In this document: positions 7,376 through 15,292 of the stretch, piece by piece
Layout of the letters: each line of letters begins with the position of its first letter
How positions within the stretch are numbered: position 1 is the stretch's first letter
Assembly (NCBI GenBank): GCA_000955785.1
Contig: JYOD01000124.1
Span: 1-64,000, forward strand
Source of the DNA: Burkholderiaceae bacterium 16
Lineage (GTDB): Bacteria; Pseudomonadota; Gammaproteobacteria; Burkholderiales; Burkholderiaceae
Length of the DNA: 64,000 nucleotides
Direction: 5' to 3'
The notes under the pieces: generated by a model
What the model saw: only the letters and a program-made list of their open reading frames with translations
The model's database searches: none
Told to the model about the DNA's origin: nothing
Program-made: the position numbers and the translations under genes

Positions 7376-9316
7376 ATGCTTTACCCAAAAGAATTCGATG
7401 TCATTGTTGTTGGCGGCGGCCACGCCGGCACGGAAGCTGCGCTCGCCGCGGCTCGTATGGGCTGCCAGACGCTGCTGCTGAGCCATAACATCGAGACCCT
7501 TGGCCAGATGAGCTGCAATCCGTCGATCGGTGGCATTGGCAAGGGTCATCTCGTCAAGGAAGTGGACGCAATGGGCGGCGCCATGGCGGCTGCCACGGAT
7601 GAGTCGGGCATTCAGTTCCGCATCCTGAATTCCAGCAAGGGCCCGGCCGTTCGCGCCACCCGCGCCCAGGCCGACCGCGTGCTGTATCGCAAGGCGATTC
7701 GCACCCGGCTGGAAAACCAGCCTAACCTGATGCTATTCCAGCAGGCCGTGGACGACCTCGTGGTGGAGGGCGACCGCGTGGTCGGTGCCGTCACTCAGGT
7801 TGGCATCACCTTCCGAGCGCGTGCGATTGTGCTGACCGCCGGCACCTTCCTCGACGGCAAGATTCATGTAGGACTGGATAACTACACCGGCGGCCGCGCT
7901 GGCGATCCTGCGTCGGTATCGCTGTCCGCGCGGCTGAAGGAGCTCAAGCTGCCTCAGGGCCGCCTGAAGACCGGCACGCCTCCGCGCATCGATGGCCGCA
8001 CCATCGACTTTTCGGTGATGGAGAAGCAGCCCGGGGATCTCGACCCGGTGCCGGTGTTCTCTTTCCTTGGCCGTGCCGAACAGCACCCGCAGCAATTGCC
8101 GTGCTGGATCACGCATACCAATAGCCGTACCCACGACATCATCCGCGGCGGCCTCGATCGTTCGCCAATGTACACCGGCGTGATCGAGGGGGTAGGGCCG
8201 CGCTACTGCCCCAGCATCGAAGACAAGATCCACCGCTTCGCCAGCAAGGACAGCCACCAGATTTTCCTGGAGCCGGAAGGGCTGACGACCAACGAGTTCT
8301 ATCCCAACGGGATCTCGACCAGTCTGCCGTTCGACGTGCAACTCGCCTTGGTGCACTCGATCCGTGGCATGGAGAACGCGCATATCCTGCGCCCAGGGTA
8401 CGCCATCGAGTACGACTACTTCGATCCCCGTGCCCTGAAGGCCTCGCTGGAGTCCAAGGCGATCCGCGGGCTGTTCTTCGCGGGCCAGATCAACGGCACC
8501 ACCGGTTACGAGGAGGCGGCGGCCCAGGGCCTGTTGGCCGGTATCAATGCCGGGTGCTTCGTGAAGGAGCGCGAAGCCTGGACTCCCCGGCGGGACCAGG
8601 CCTATCTCGGGGTTCTGGTCGATGATCTGATCACCCGCGGGGTCTCGGAACCGTACCGAATGTTCACCAGCCGCGCGGAGTTCCGTTTGAGCCTGCGCGA
8701 AGATAATGCCGATATGCGACTGACCGAAGCTGGTCGGGCGCTCGGCGTTGTCGATGATGTGCGTTGGAATGCATTTAACCGGAAGCGTGACGCTGTTTCA
8801 CGTGAAACAGAGCGACTGAAGGGGACCTGGGTCAATCCGAGCCTGCTGCCCGAGGCGGATGCGGTGCCGCTGCTCGGCAAGGCGATCGAGCGCGAGTACA
8901 ACCTCGCCGACCTGCTGCGCCGTCCGGCCGTTACGTACGACGCACTGATGGCACTGCAAGATGGCAAGTTCGCGCCGGCCCAGCCGCTGGATACCGATCC
9001 CCTGCTGGTCGAGCAGATTTGCGAGCAGATCGAGATCGGCATCAAGTATCACGGCTACATCGCACGCCAGGCTGCGGAGGTGGATAAGCTGGAAGCCAAC
9101 GAATCCACCCGCTTGCCAGAAGACTTCGATTACACCGAAGTGCGAGGCCTGGGCATTGAGGTCGGCCAGAAACTGAACCAGCACCGGCCGGAGACGCTCG
9201 GCCAGGCATCGCGCATTTCCGGCGTGACGCCGGCGGCGATTTCACTGCTGCTGGTCCATCTGAAGAAAAAGGGCATGGGGCGCACCAAGTCCGGCTCCAG
9301 CCAAGAGGCCGCCTGA
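7376..9316 (+). CDS. mnmG: tRNA uridine-5-carboxymethylaminomethyl modification enzyme MnmG
   Basis: FAD-binding partner of MnmE that makes the 5-carboxymethylaminomethyl group on wobble uridine 34 of several tRNAs, in the cytoplasm. The 646-residue product (E. coli 629) opens with the dinucleotide-binding motif VVGGGHAGTEAA, continues with MSCNPSIGGIGKGHL, and contains RLKTGTPPRI and GQINGTTGYEEAAAQG. The ATG at 7376 follows GGAGGAGG at 7361-7368; an earlier in-frame ATG at 7271 overlaps a parS site and lacks a binding site. A perfect parS is embedded in the coding sequence at 8794-8809. rsmG starts on the base after the stop codon, so the two are translationally linked. Confidence 0.97.
   Translation: MLYPKEFDVIVVGGGHAGTEAALAAARMGCQTLLLSHNIETLGQMSCNPSIGGIGKGHLVKEVDAMGGAMAAATDESGIQFRILNSSKGPAVRATRAQADRVLYRKAIRTRLENQPNLMLFQQAVDDLVVEGDRVVGAVTQVGITFRARAIVLTAGTFLDGKIHVGLDNYTGGRAGDPASVSLSARLKELKLPQGRLKTGTPPRIDGRTIDFSVMEKQPGDLDPVPVFSFLGRAEQHPQQLPCWITHTNSRTHDIIRGGLDRSPMYTGVIEGVGPRYCPSIEDKIHRFASKDSHQIFLEPEGLTTNEFYPNGISTSLPFDVQLALVHSIRGMENAHILRPGYAIEYDYFDPRALKASLESKAIRGLFFAGQINGTTGYEEAAAQGLLAGINAGCFVKEREAWTPRRDQAYLGVLVDDLITRGVSEPYRMFTSRAEFRLSLREDNADMRLTEAGRALGVVDDVRWNAFNRKRDAVSRETERLKGTWVNPSLLPEADAVPLLGKAIEREYNLADLLRRPAVTYDALMALQDGKFAPAQPLDTDPLLVEQICEQIEIGIKYHGYIARQAAEVDKLEANESTRLPEDFDYTEVRGLGIEVGQKLNQHRPETLGQASRISGVTPAAISLLLVHLKKKGMGRTKSGSSQEAA
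8794..8809. promoter_or_regulatory. parS centromere site inside mnmG
   Basis: A second perfect TGTTTCACGTGAAACA, 1.5 kb from the first and within the mnmG reading frame, where it encodes the residues VSRET and flanking bases. A chance perfect match to the 16-mer is very unlikely, so this should be a genuine ParB site. Confidence 0.92.
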
Positions 9317-10024
9317 GTGAGGAACCAACGTTACGCCGCCGTGGACGATGCCGACCAGCGCCGTCGGCTGGAAGCCGGCCTGTCCGCCATCGGGCTGGTT
9401 CTCCCCGCGCCACAGATCGACCAGTTGTTTGCCTACCTCGCGCTGCTGCGCAAATGGAACGGCGTCTATAACCTGACCGCCATCCGTCATCCCGACGAGA
9501 TGGTCACCCACCACATGCTGGATTCGCTGGCCGCCGTGCCGGCGCTGGCGGAGGCGGCACGCGCCGCCGTGGTGGAGGAGGGCGCGCGCCGCCGGGTGCT
9601 CGACGTGGGTTCGGGCGGCGGCATGCCCGGCCTGCCGCTTGCCATCGCCTGTCCCGATGTATCGGTGCTGATGGTCGACATCGTGCAAAAGAAGACAGCC
9701 TTCCTCACGCAGTGTCGGGCACAGCTCGGATTGTCCAATGCCGCTGCCCATTGGGGGCCGGTCGAGAAGCTGGAGGACAACAAGGGCTATGCGGTGATCA
9801 CCTCGCGCGCATTTGCCGAGCTGAGCGATTTCGTCTCGCTCGCCGGCCACCTACTGGCGCCGGGCGGCAAGCTGATAGCAATGAAGGGCGTTTATCCCCA
9901 GCCCGAGATCGATCGCATGGAAGCGGCCGGGCTGATGGCACAGTGGCAGGTCGAGGCAATACCGCGCCTGACCGTGCCGGAGCTGGACGCAGAGCGTCAC
10001 CTGGTGGTGCTGTCGCGCCGCTGA
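9317..10024 (+). CDS. rsmG: 16S rRNA guanine-527 N7-methyltransferase RsmG
   Basis: S-adenosylmethionine-dependent enzyme that methylates G527 of 16S rRNA. The 235-residue protein is longer than E. coli RsmG (207), mostly through its N terminus and a small alanine-rich insert before motif I. The family core is clear: LLRKWNGVYNLTAI, HHMLDSLA, the SAM-binding VLDVGSGGGMPGLPLAI, and ITSRAFAELSDF. The start is GTG at 9317, directly abutting the mnmG stop (9314-9316), so translation is coupled. parA follows after 68 bases. Confidence 0.94.
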   Translation: MRNQRYAAVDDADQRRRLEAGLSAIGLVLPAPQIDQLFAYLALLRKWNGVYNLTAIRHPDEMVTHHMLDSLAAVPALAEAARAAVVEEGARRRVLDVGSGGGMPGLPLAIACPDVSVLMVDIVQKKTAFLTQCRAQLGLSNAAAHWGPVEKLEDNKGYAVITSRAFAELSDFVSLAGHLLAPGGKLIAMKGVYPQPEIDRMEAAGLMAQWQVEAIPRLTVPELDAERHLVVLSRR

Positions 10025-10092
10025 CCCGGCCGGTGGTTGTCGCCGGCGCCCACCCCCGGCAGGTTGAAATCAAGCAGGAGCAGCAGGAGCTT

Positions 10093-10866
10093 ATGGCCAA
10101 GGTATTCGTGATCGCAAACCAGAAGGGCGGCGTCGGCAAGACCACCACCACGGTGAACCTTGCCGCCGGCCTGGCGGCACAGGACCAGCGCGTGCTGCTA
10201 GTCGACCTCGATCCCCAGGGCAACGCCTCGATGGGATCCGGCATCGACAAGCAGTCGCTCGAACACAGCGTCTATCAGGTGCTGGTTGGGCTGTCCACGG
10301 TGAAACAGGCGCGCCAGCACTCCGAGTCCGGCAAGTACGATGTGTTGCCTGCCAACCGTGAACTGGCCGGTGCGGAAGTGGAGCTGGTCGAGCTGGATCA
10401 GCGTGAGCGCCGACTCAAGAACGCCCTTGCCGAAGTCGATGACGAGTACGATTTCGTGCTGATCGATTGCCCGCCCTCGCTCTCCCTGCTGACCCTCAAC
10501 GGCCTCTGCGCGGCCAACGGCGTAATCGTGCCGATGCAATGCGAGTACTTCGCGCTGGAAGGGCTGTCCGATCTCGTCAACACCATCAAGCAGGTGCACG
10601 CCAACCTCAATCGCGACCTGAAGGTGATCGGCTTGCTTCGTGTGATGTTTGATCCACGTGTGACATTGCAGCAGCAGGTGTCAGCCCAGCTTGAATCGCA
10701 TTTCGGCGAGAAGGTGTTCAAGACCGTCATCCCGCGCAATGTGCGGCTGGCGGAAGCACCGTCCTACGGCGTACCCGGCGTGGCCTTCGATCCGTCCTCC
10801 AAGGGCGCCAAGGCTTACCTCGACTTCGGCGCGGAAATGATCGCGCGCGTCAAGCAACTCGGCTAA
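10093..10866 (+). CDS. parA: Chromosome partitioning ATPase ParA
   Basis: Walker-type ATPase of the chromosomal ParABS segregation system. It forms ATP-dependent dimers on the nucleoid and is stimulated by ParB bound near parS. The 257 residues show the deviant Walker A KGGVGKTTTTVNLA close to the N terminus, LLVDLDPQGNAS, the Walker B region FVLIDCPPSLSLL, and the C-terminal RVMFDPRVTLQQQV. The short N terminus without a DNA-binding domain is that of a chromosomal (Soj-type) ParA. The ATG at 10093 follows two AGGAGC stretches. parB begins 37 bases downstream. Confidence 0.96.
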   Translation: MAKVFVIANQKGGVGKTTTTVNLAAGLAAQDQRVLLVDLDPQGNASMGSGIDKQSLEHSVYQVLVGLSTVKQARQHSESGKYDVLPANRELAGAEVELVELDQRERRLKNALAEVDDEYDFVLIDCPPSLSLLTLNGLCAANGVIVPMQCEYFALEGLSDLVNTIKQVHANLNRDLKVIGLLRVMFDPRVTLQQQVSAQLESHFGEKVFKTVIPRNVRLAEAPSYGVPGVAFDPSSKGAKAYLDFGAEMIARVKQLG

Positions 10867-10903
10867 GCGCCGGGCCTGAGATTCACGTATACAGGATACC
10901 GAG

Positions 10904-11806
10904 ATGAGCACCGTGAAGAAGAAGGGCCTGGGCCGCGGACTGGAAGCCCTGCTGGGTGGGCCGGCCGAAATTGTCGATGCCGTCAAGCAGGAGGGCGCGC
11001 CTTCGGTGCTGCGTCTGGATCAGCTCCAGCCCGGCAAATACCAGCCGCGCACGCGCATGGATGAGGGCGCGTTGCAGGAGCTGGCCGCGAGCATCCGCTC
11101 CCAGGGTCTGATGCAGCCCATCCTGGTGCGTCGCGTGGCCGAGCCGGATCGCTACGAGATCATTGCAGGGGAGCGGCGCTTCCGCGCCTCCAAGATCGCC
11201 GGGCTCGACGAGGTGCCGGTGCTGGTCAAGGACGTGGCAGACGAAGCCGCCGCCGCGATGGCGCTCATCGAGAATATCCAGCGCGAAGACCTCAATCCGC
11301 TGGAAGAAGCGCAAGGCATCATGCGCCTGGTGCGCGAGTTCAATTTCACGCATGAGCAGGCGGCGGAATCGGTAGGGCGCTCGCGCAGCGCGGTATCCAA
11401 CCTGCTGCGCCTGCTGAACCTCGCCCAGCCGGTACAGACCATGCTGATGGCGGGCGATCTCGACATGGGGCACGCGCGCGCGTTGCTGTCCGTCGACGGC
11501 GCCAACCAGATCACGCTCGCCAATCAGATCATTAATAAACGATTGTCGGTGCGCGAGACCGAAAAGCTGGTAGCCTCCACCCTCAAGCCCTTGGACCTGA
11601 GGTTGCAGAAACCAAATAACGGCGCGCCGGCGCGCGACGTGACGCGCCTTGAGGAAGAACTATCCGACGTGCTTGGCTTGCCCGTGCAGATCAAGCTGGG
11701 CACGCGCGGCAAAGGCCAGCTCACCATTCACTTCACCAGCAACGATGCGCTCGACGGTGTGCTGACACGCCTGCGCGAGCCCGGCGAGAGCCAGTCTCCC
11801 GCCTGA
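10904..11806 (+). CDS. parB: Chromosome partitioning protein ParB
   Basis: CTP-dependent DNA clamp that loads at parS and spreads, forming the segregation complex. The 300-residue protein starts with the typical KKKGLGRGLEALLGG tail that contacts ParA. The N-terminal ParB/Spo0J domain contains QYQPRTRMDEG-like and GERRFRAS (CTP-binding) stretches and ENIQREDLNPLEEA. A helix-turn-helix follows (EQAAESVGRSRSAVSNLLRLL), then a C-terminal dimerisation domain. Three parS sites at 7234, 7272 and 8794 are its expected targets in this window. Confidence 0.96.
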   Translation: MSTVKKKGLGRGLEALLGGPAEIVDAVKQEGAPSVLRLDQLQPGKYQPRTRMDEGALQELAASIRSQGLMQPILVRRVAEPDRYEIIAGERRFRASKIAGLDEVPVLVKDVADEAAAAMALIENIQREDLNPLEEAQGIMRLVREFNFTHEQAAESVGRSRSAVSNLLRLLNLAQPVQTMLMAGDLDMGHARALLSVDGANQITLANQIINKRLSVRETEKLVASTLKPLDLRLQKPNNGAPARDVTRLEEELSDVLGLPVQIKLGTRGKGQLTIHFTSNDALDGVLTRLREPGESQSPA

Positions 11807-12047
11807 GTGGGCTTCCCAAAAATAGTGCGCGATTAACGGCCGGGCTGCGTGGTTTTAGTGCCACGGGCCGGCCGCGACGATCCCTTCGTAAGCGCCACGC
11901 AAGGGCGTTAAACGACCATGGTGCGCTGCTGTCCCAAGGCGCTTCAATTACCTGGCGCGTTATTGGATGCAGTCGGTCGTGCGCGCACTATGGGCGCGTG
12001 GAGATTGCAAGCGGAATGCGGACTGTTGCAAGGAGTCTGTAAGCAGA
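11807..12047. other. Gap between parB and the atp operon
   Basis: No gene is seen. A GC-rich imperfect hairpin spans 11837-11874: CGGCCGG pairs with CCGGCCG and GTGG with CCAC across a TTTTAGTG loop, with a mismatched middle. No T run follows, so it is not a clear terminator. The atp promoter starts at 12048. Confidence 0.4.
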
Positions 12048-12077
12048 TTGACTCGCATGGTGCATTCCTCGTAAAAT
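12048..12077 (+). promoter_or_regulatory. Sigma-70 promoter of the atp operon
   Basis: TTGACT (12048-12053) and TAAAAT (12072-12077) are separated by 18 bases and lie about 75 bases before the atpI start. This is the best promoter match upstream of the operon. Confidence 0.65.
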
Positions 12078-12150
12078 CGTGCGGTTTGAATTCCGGCCGG
12101 TCCAGAAAAGTTCCGGGTCGGATTAAACAACAAGCAGAGGCAATACGCAG

Positions 12151-12687
12151 GTGGTTTCAGATCGTCATGATGCTGGTCAGGATAAAGACCGGCAGCCGCG
12201 TAACGCACCTAAAGTCGCACGTAATGCAGCCTGGGAAACCTGGGAAGACGACGAGGCGGAGCGCGAGGAAGAGGCGGTCGATCCGCTGTCGCGCGTCGAG
12301 GCGGAAACGCTGTTCGGCGAGCGCGCGCTGCGCCCTTCACGCATGACGCCTGGCAGGGTCGTGCTGGCGCAGGTGGCGGTTACTGTTTTGTCGGCCATTG
12401 CCTGGCGACTGTTTGCCGGCGGCAACGCCGGGGCGGCGGGTTGGTCCGCACTATTTGGTGGCACGGTATGTTTCGTGCCCAGCGGCTTCTTCGCCTTGCG
12501 CCTCTGGATGTCGCGCGAGCGTCCCTCGATCAGCGGGCTTGTGGTCGGCGAGGCGATCAAGGTGTTTGCCACCGCAGCACTGTTTGTGCTGGTGGTGGTG
12601 CTGTACGGCGAGTTGCGCTGGGTTCCGATGCTGGTCACGTTCCTGCTTGCGCTCAAGACCTACTGGGTGGCGCTGGCGATTCGCTGA
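12151..12687 (+). CDS. atpI: ATP synthase accessory protein AtpI
   Basis: Small membrane protein encoded first in atp operons, thought to help assemble the c-ring or supply ions. The 178-residue product has a polar N-terminal extension rich in acidic residues (about 60 residues), then membrane segments around residues 70-100, 110-130 and 145-175. GTG at 12151 was chosen because it follows GCAGAGG and no ATG lies in frame before the membrane part. The N-terminal extension is longer than in E. coli AtpI and may start elsewhere. A 247-base gap separates it from atpB. Confidence 0.8.
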   Translation: MVSDRHDAGQDKDRQPRNAPKVARNAAWETWEDDEAEREEEAVDPLSRVEAETLFGERALRPSRMTPGRVVLAQVAVTVLSAIAWRLFAGGNAGAAGWSALFGGTVCFVPSGFFALRLWMSRERPSISGLVVGEAIKVFATAALFVLVVVLYGELRWVPMLVTFLLALKTYWVALAIR

Positions 12688-12934
12688 GGGTGTGCCTCAG
12701 GGAAAGGTGGCCAGGCGCAGTAGATCGAATAAGTGTGCTTCCCGTCGAAGTGGGGCACGAAAACAGAATATCAAGAGTTTTTTGGCGTGGCGCGTCACAA
12801 CAGTGAAGCGCGGCGCAGATAAGGTTCAAACGAGCTTGCCCGCGGTGACCAGCAAATCATGCTGAAGGCGGTGCAAGAAGCGTACCGGCAAGAATGCCGG
12901 CAACTGGTTTCGCAATATTACGGTTCGTTTCGAC

Positions 12935-13798
12935 ATGTCAGCTGCTCAAGGCGCCGAACAGGCCCTCACCCCCTCCGGCTATATCGCCGAACACTTGCAG
13001 AACCTCAACACGGTTGGCGGCAAGCAAGCCTCCGTCGTTGACTTCAGCGTGATCAACTACGACACCGTGTTCTGGTCGGTGCTGTGTGGCTTCATCGCCG
13101 TGGCGTTCCTGTACGCCGCTGCCCGCCGTGCCACCCCCGGCGTGCCGGGCCGCTTCCAGGCTTTCGTCGAAATGATCGTCGAAATGGTCGACGACCAGGC
13201 CAAGGGCATCATCCACGGCGACCGTTCCTTCATCGCCCCGCTGGCACTGATGGTGTTCTGTTGGATCACGGTGATGAACGCCATCGACTTGATCCCGGTC
13301 GACTGGGTCACCGGCCTGAACGGCTTGCTGGGCATCTTCCACATCCACCTCCCGCACCATCGCGCGGTTGCCACGGCCGACCTGAACGGCACCCTGGGCA
13401 TGTCGTGTGCGGTACTGGTTCTGATGATTTATTACAGCTTCAAGATCAAGGGTGCGGGCGGTTTTGCTCACGAACTGCTTTCGGCCCCGTTCGGCGCCAA
13501 GTGGTACCTGGCCCCGTTCAACCTGATCCTGAACCTGATCGAATTCCTGGCCAAGGCGGTTTCGCTGGGCATGCGGTTGTTCGGCAACATGTACGCCGGC
13601 GAACTGGTGTTCCTGCTGATCGCGCTGCTAGGTTCCATCTGGACGTTTGGTGCGGACCTTTCCGCGCTGGGCTTCGTCGGTCATGTGCTGGCCGGTACGG
13701 TATGGGCGATCTTCCACATCCTGATCGTTCTGCTCCAGGCCTTCATTTTCATGATGCTGACGCTGGTGTACATCGGCCAGGCACACGATCACCACTGA
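12935..13798 (+). CDS. atpB: ATP synthase F0 subunit a
   Basis: Membrane subunit a of the F1F0 ATP synthase, which forms the proton half-channels beside the c-ring. The 287 residues carry several hydrophobic segments. The conserved channel helix is seen as LAKAVSLGMRLFGNMYAGELVF, with the essential arginine in GMRLFGN. Earlier conserved stretches include MNAIDLIPVDW. It is the first structural subunit gene, followed by atpE after 63 bases. Confidence 0.96.
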   Translation: MSAAQGAEQALTPSGYIAEHLQNLNTVGGKQASVVDFSVINYDTVFWSVLCGFIAVAFLYAAARRATPGVPGRFQAFVEMIVEMVDDQAKGIIHGDRSFIAPLALMVFCWITVMNAIDLIPVDWVTGLNGLLGIFHIHLPHHRAVATADLNGTLGMSCAVLVLMIYYSFKIKGAGGFAHELLSAPFGAKWYLAPFNLILNLIEFLAKAVSLGMRLFGNMYAGELVFLLIALLGSIWTFGADLSALGFVGHVLAGTVWAIFHILIVLLQAFIFMMLTLVYIGQAHDHH

Positions 13799-13861
13799 TT
13801 TTTAGATTTTCGGTTTTTCGGTTTTTTGGTTCTAAGTCTCTTCTCAATTAAAGGAGTAGTC

Positions 13862-14128
13862 ATGCAAGCATATCTCGCCAACATCCAGGGTCTGACCGCC
13901 ATCGGTATCGGCATCATCATCGGTCTGGGCGCAATCGGCGCCTGCCTGGGTATCGCCCTGATGGGTGGCAAGTACATCGAAGCGTGCGCACGTCAGCCTG
14001 AACTGATGAACCCGCTGCAAACCAAGATGTTCCTGCTGGCTGGCCTGATCGATGCGGCATTCCTGATCGGCGTGGGCGTTGCAATGCTGTTCGCATTCGC
14101 CAACCCGCTGCTGGCTGTCATCAAGTAA
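13862..14128 (+). CDS. atpE: ATP synthase F0 subunit c
   Basis: Proteolipid subunit c, 88 residues forming a helical hairpin that oligomerises as the rotating ring. The first helix is glycine-rich (GIGIIIGLGAIGACLGIAL), the polar loop is ARQPEL, and the second helix carries the ion-binding acid Asp64 (GLIDAAFLIGVG). Asp at this site is as in E. coli and suggests proton coupling. The ATG at 13862 follows AAAGGAG and gives the normal N terminus. Confidence 0.97.
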   Translation: MQAYLANIQGLTAIGIGIIIGLGAIGACLGIALMGGKYIEACARQPELMNPLQTKMFLLAGLIDAAFLIGVGVAMLFAFANPLLAVIK

Positions 14129-14227
14129 TTCTTTTCGGTCTGCATGATGCTGACGGGCGGCGCGGGCCACTTAGCCTGGCCGCCCTTGCGCATTTATCTG
14201 TAGTTTGATTACCGAAAGGAACACACC

Positions 14228-14698
14228 ATGAATCTGAACGCAACGTTTTTTGCGCAGATGGTCGTGTTCTTCATCCTGTGGTGGGTAGTTGCCAAATTTA
14301 TTTGGCCGCCGCTGGTGAAGGCGCTCGACGAACGCGCAAAGAAGATCGCCGATGGCCTCGCCGCTGCCGAAAAGGGCAAGGCTGAGCTCGAACTCGCCAA
14401 CAAGCGTGTGGACCAGGCCCTGGCCGAAGCCCGCACCGAAGGTGCTCAACGCGTCGCCGACGCCGAGAAGCGCGCCCAGCTGACGGCTGACGAGATCAAG
14501 CAGAACGCCCAGGCAGAAGCCGCACGCATCATTGCCCAGGCCAAGGCCGAAGCCGAACAGCAAGTCACCCGTGCGCGCGAGCAATTGCGCGACCAGGTCG
14601 CCGTGCTGGCCGTCAAGGGTGCCGAGCAGATCCTCAAGCGCGAAGTGAACGCGCAGGTCCACGCGGATCTGCTCAATCAACTCAAGGCTGAGCTCTAA
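14228..14698 (+). CDS. atpF: ATP synthase F0 subunit b
   Basis: Peripheral stalk subunit b, 156 residues as in E. coli. The first 25 or so residues form one membrane helix (FFAQMVVFFILWWVVAKFIWPP). The rest is a long charged, alanine-rich helix that dimerises as a coiled coil and reaches up to delta. AGGAACACACC precedes the ATG. atpH begins two bases after its stop codon, consistent with coupled translation. Confidence 0.96.
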   Translation: MNLNATFFAQMVVFFILWWVVAKFIWPPLVKALDERAKKIADGLAAAEKGKAELELANKRVDQALAEARTEGAQRVADAEKRAQLTADEIKQNAQAEAARIIAQAKAEAEQQVTRAREQLRDQVAVLAVKGAEQILKREVNAQVHADLLNQLKAEL

Positions 14699-14700
14699 TC

Positions 14701-15240
14701 ATGGCTGAAACCGCAACCATTGCCCGTCCCTACGCAGAGGCGCTCTTCCGCGTCGCGACCGAGTCGAGCGGCAATCTGGATGCATGGTCCGAGCTGGTGT
14801 CGGAAATGGGGCAAGTTGCCGCCAATCCCGACATGAAGGCGGTGGCTGGCGATCCGAACGTGCAAGGCGACAAGCTGATCGCACTGTTCCTGTCGGCCCT
14901 GAAGTCTCCGGTCAACGACGAGGCCAAGCGCTTCGTCAACCTGCTGGCGGCTAACCACCGCCTGTCGGTATTGCCGGAAATCGCCGAGCAGTTCCATGCG
15001 CTCAAGAACGACCGTGAAGGGTCGGCAGATGTCGAGATCACGAGTGCCTTCCCTATCGAGGGCGCAACCCTGACCGACCTCGTCGCCGCGCTCGAACGCA
15101 AGTTCGGCCGCAAGCTGCAGCCCTCGGTTGCGGTGGACCCGTCGCTGATTGGCGGCGTGCGCGTCAAGGTCGGCGACGAAGTGCTCGACACCTCCGTGCG
15201 TGCGCGCCTGGCAGCAATGCAAGTGGCGCTGACCGCATGA
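14701..15240 (+). CDS. atpH: ATP synthase F1 subunit delta
   Basis: Delta subunit that caps the F1 head and links it to the b stalk. The 179-residue protein begins TATIARPYAEALF, the standard delta N terminus, and ends with the conserved GGVRVKVGDEVLDTSVRARL-type C-terminal region. It starts two bases after atpF and ends 52 bases before atpA. Confidence 0.95.
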   Translation: MAETATIARPYAEALFRVATESSGNLDAWSELVSEMGQVAANPDMKAVAGDPNVQGDKLIALFLSALKSPVNDEAKRFVNLLAANHRLSVLPEIAEQFHALKNDREGSADVEITSAFPIEGATLTDLVAALERKFGRKLQPSVAVDPSLIGGVRVKVGDEVLDTSVRARLAAMQVALTA

Positions 15241-15292
15241 TGCGCGTAAGCGCGCATACCGGCCGACGGATTGAAGAATTAGGAGCATTGTG

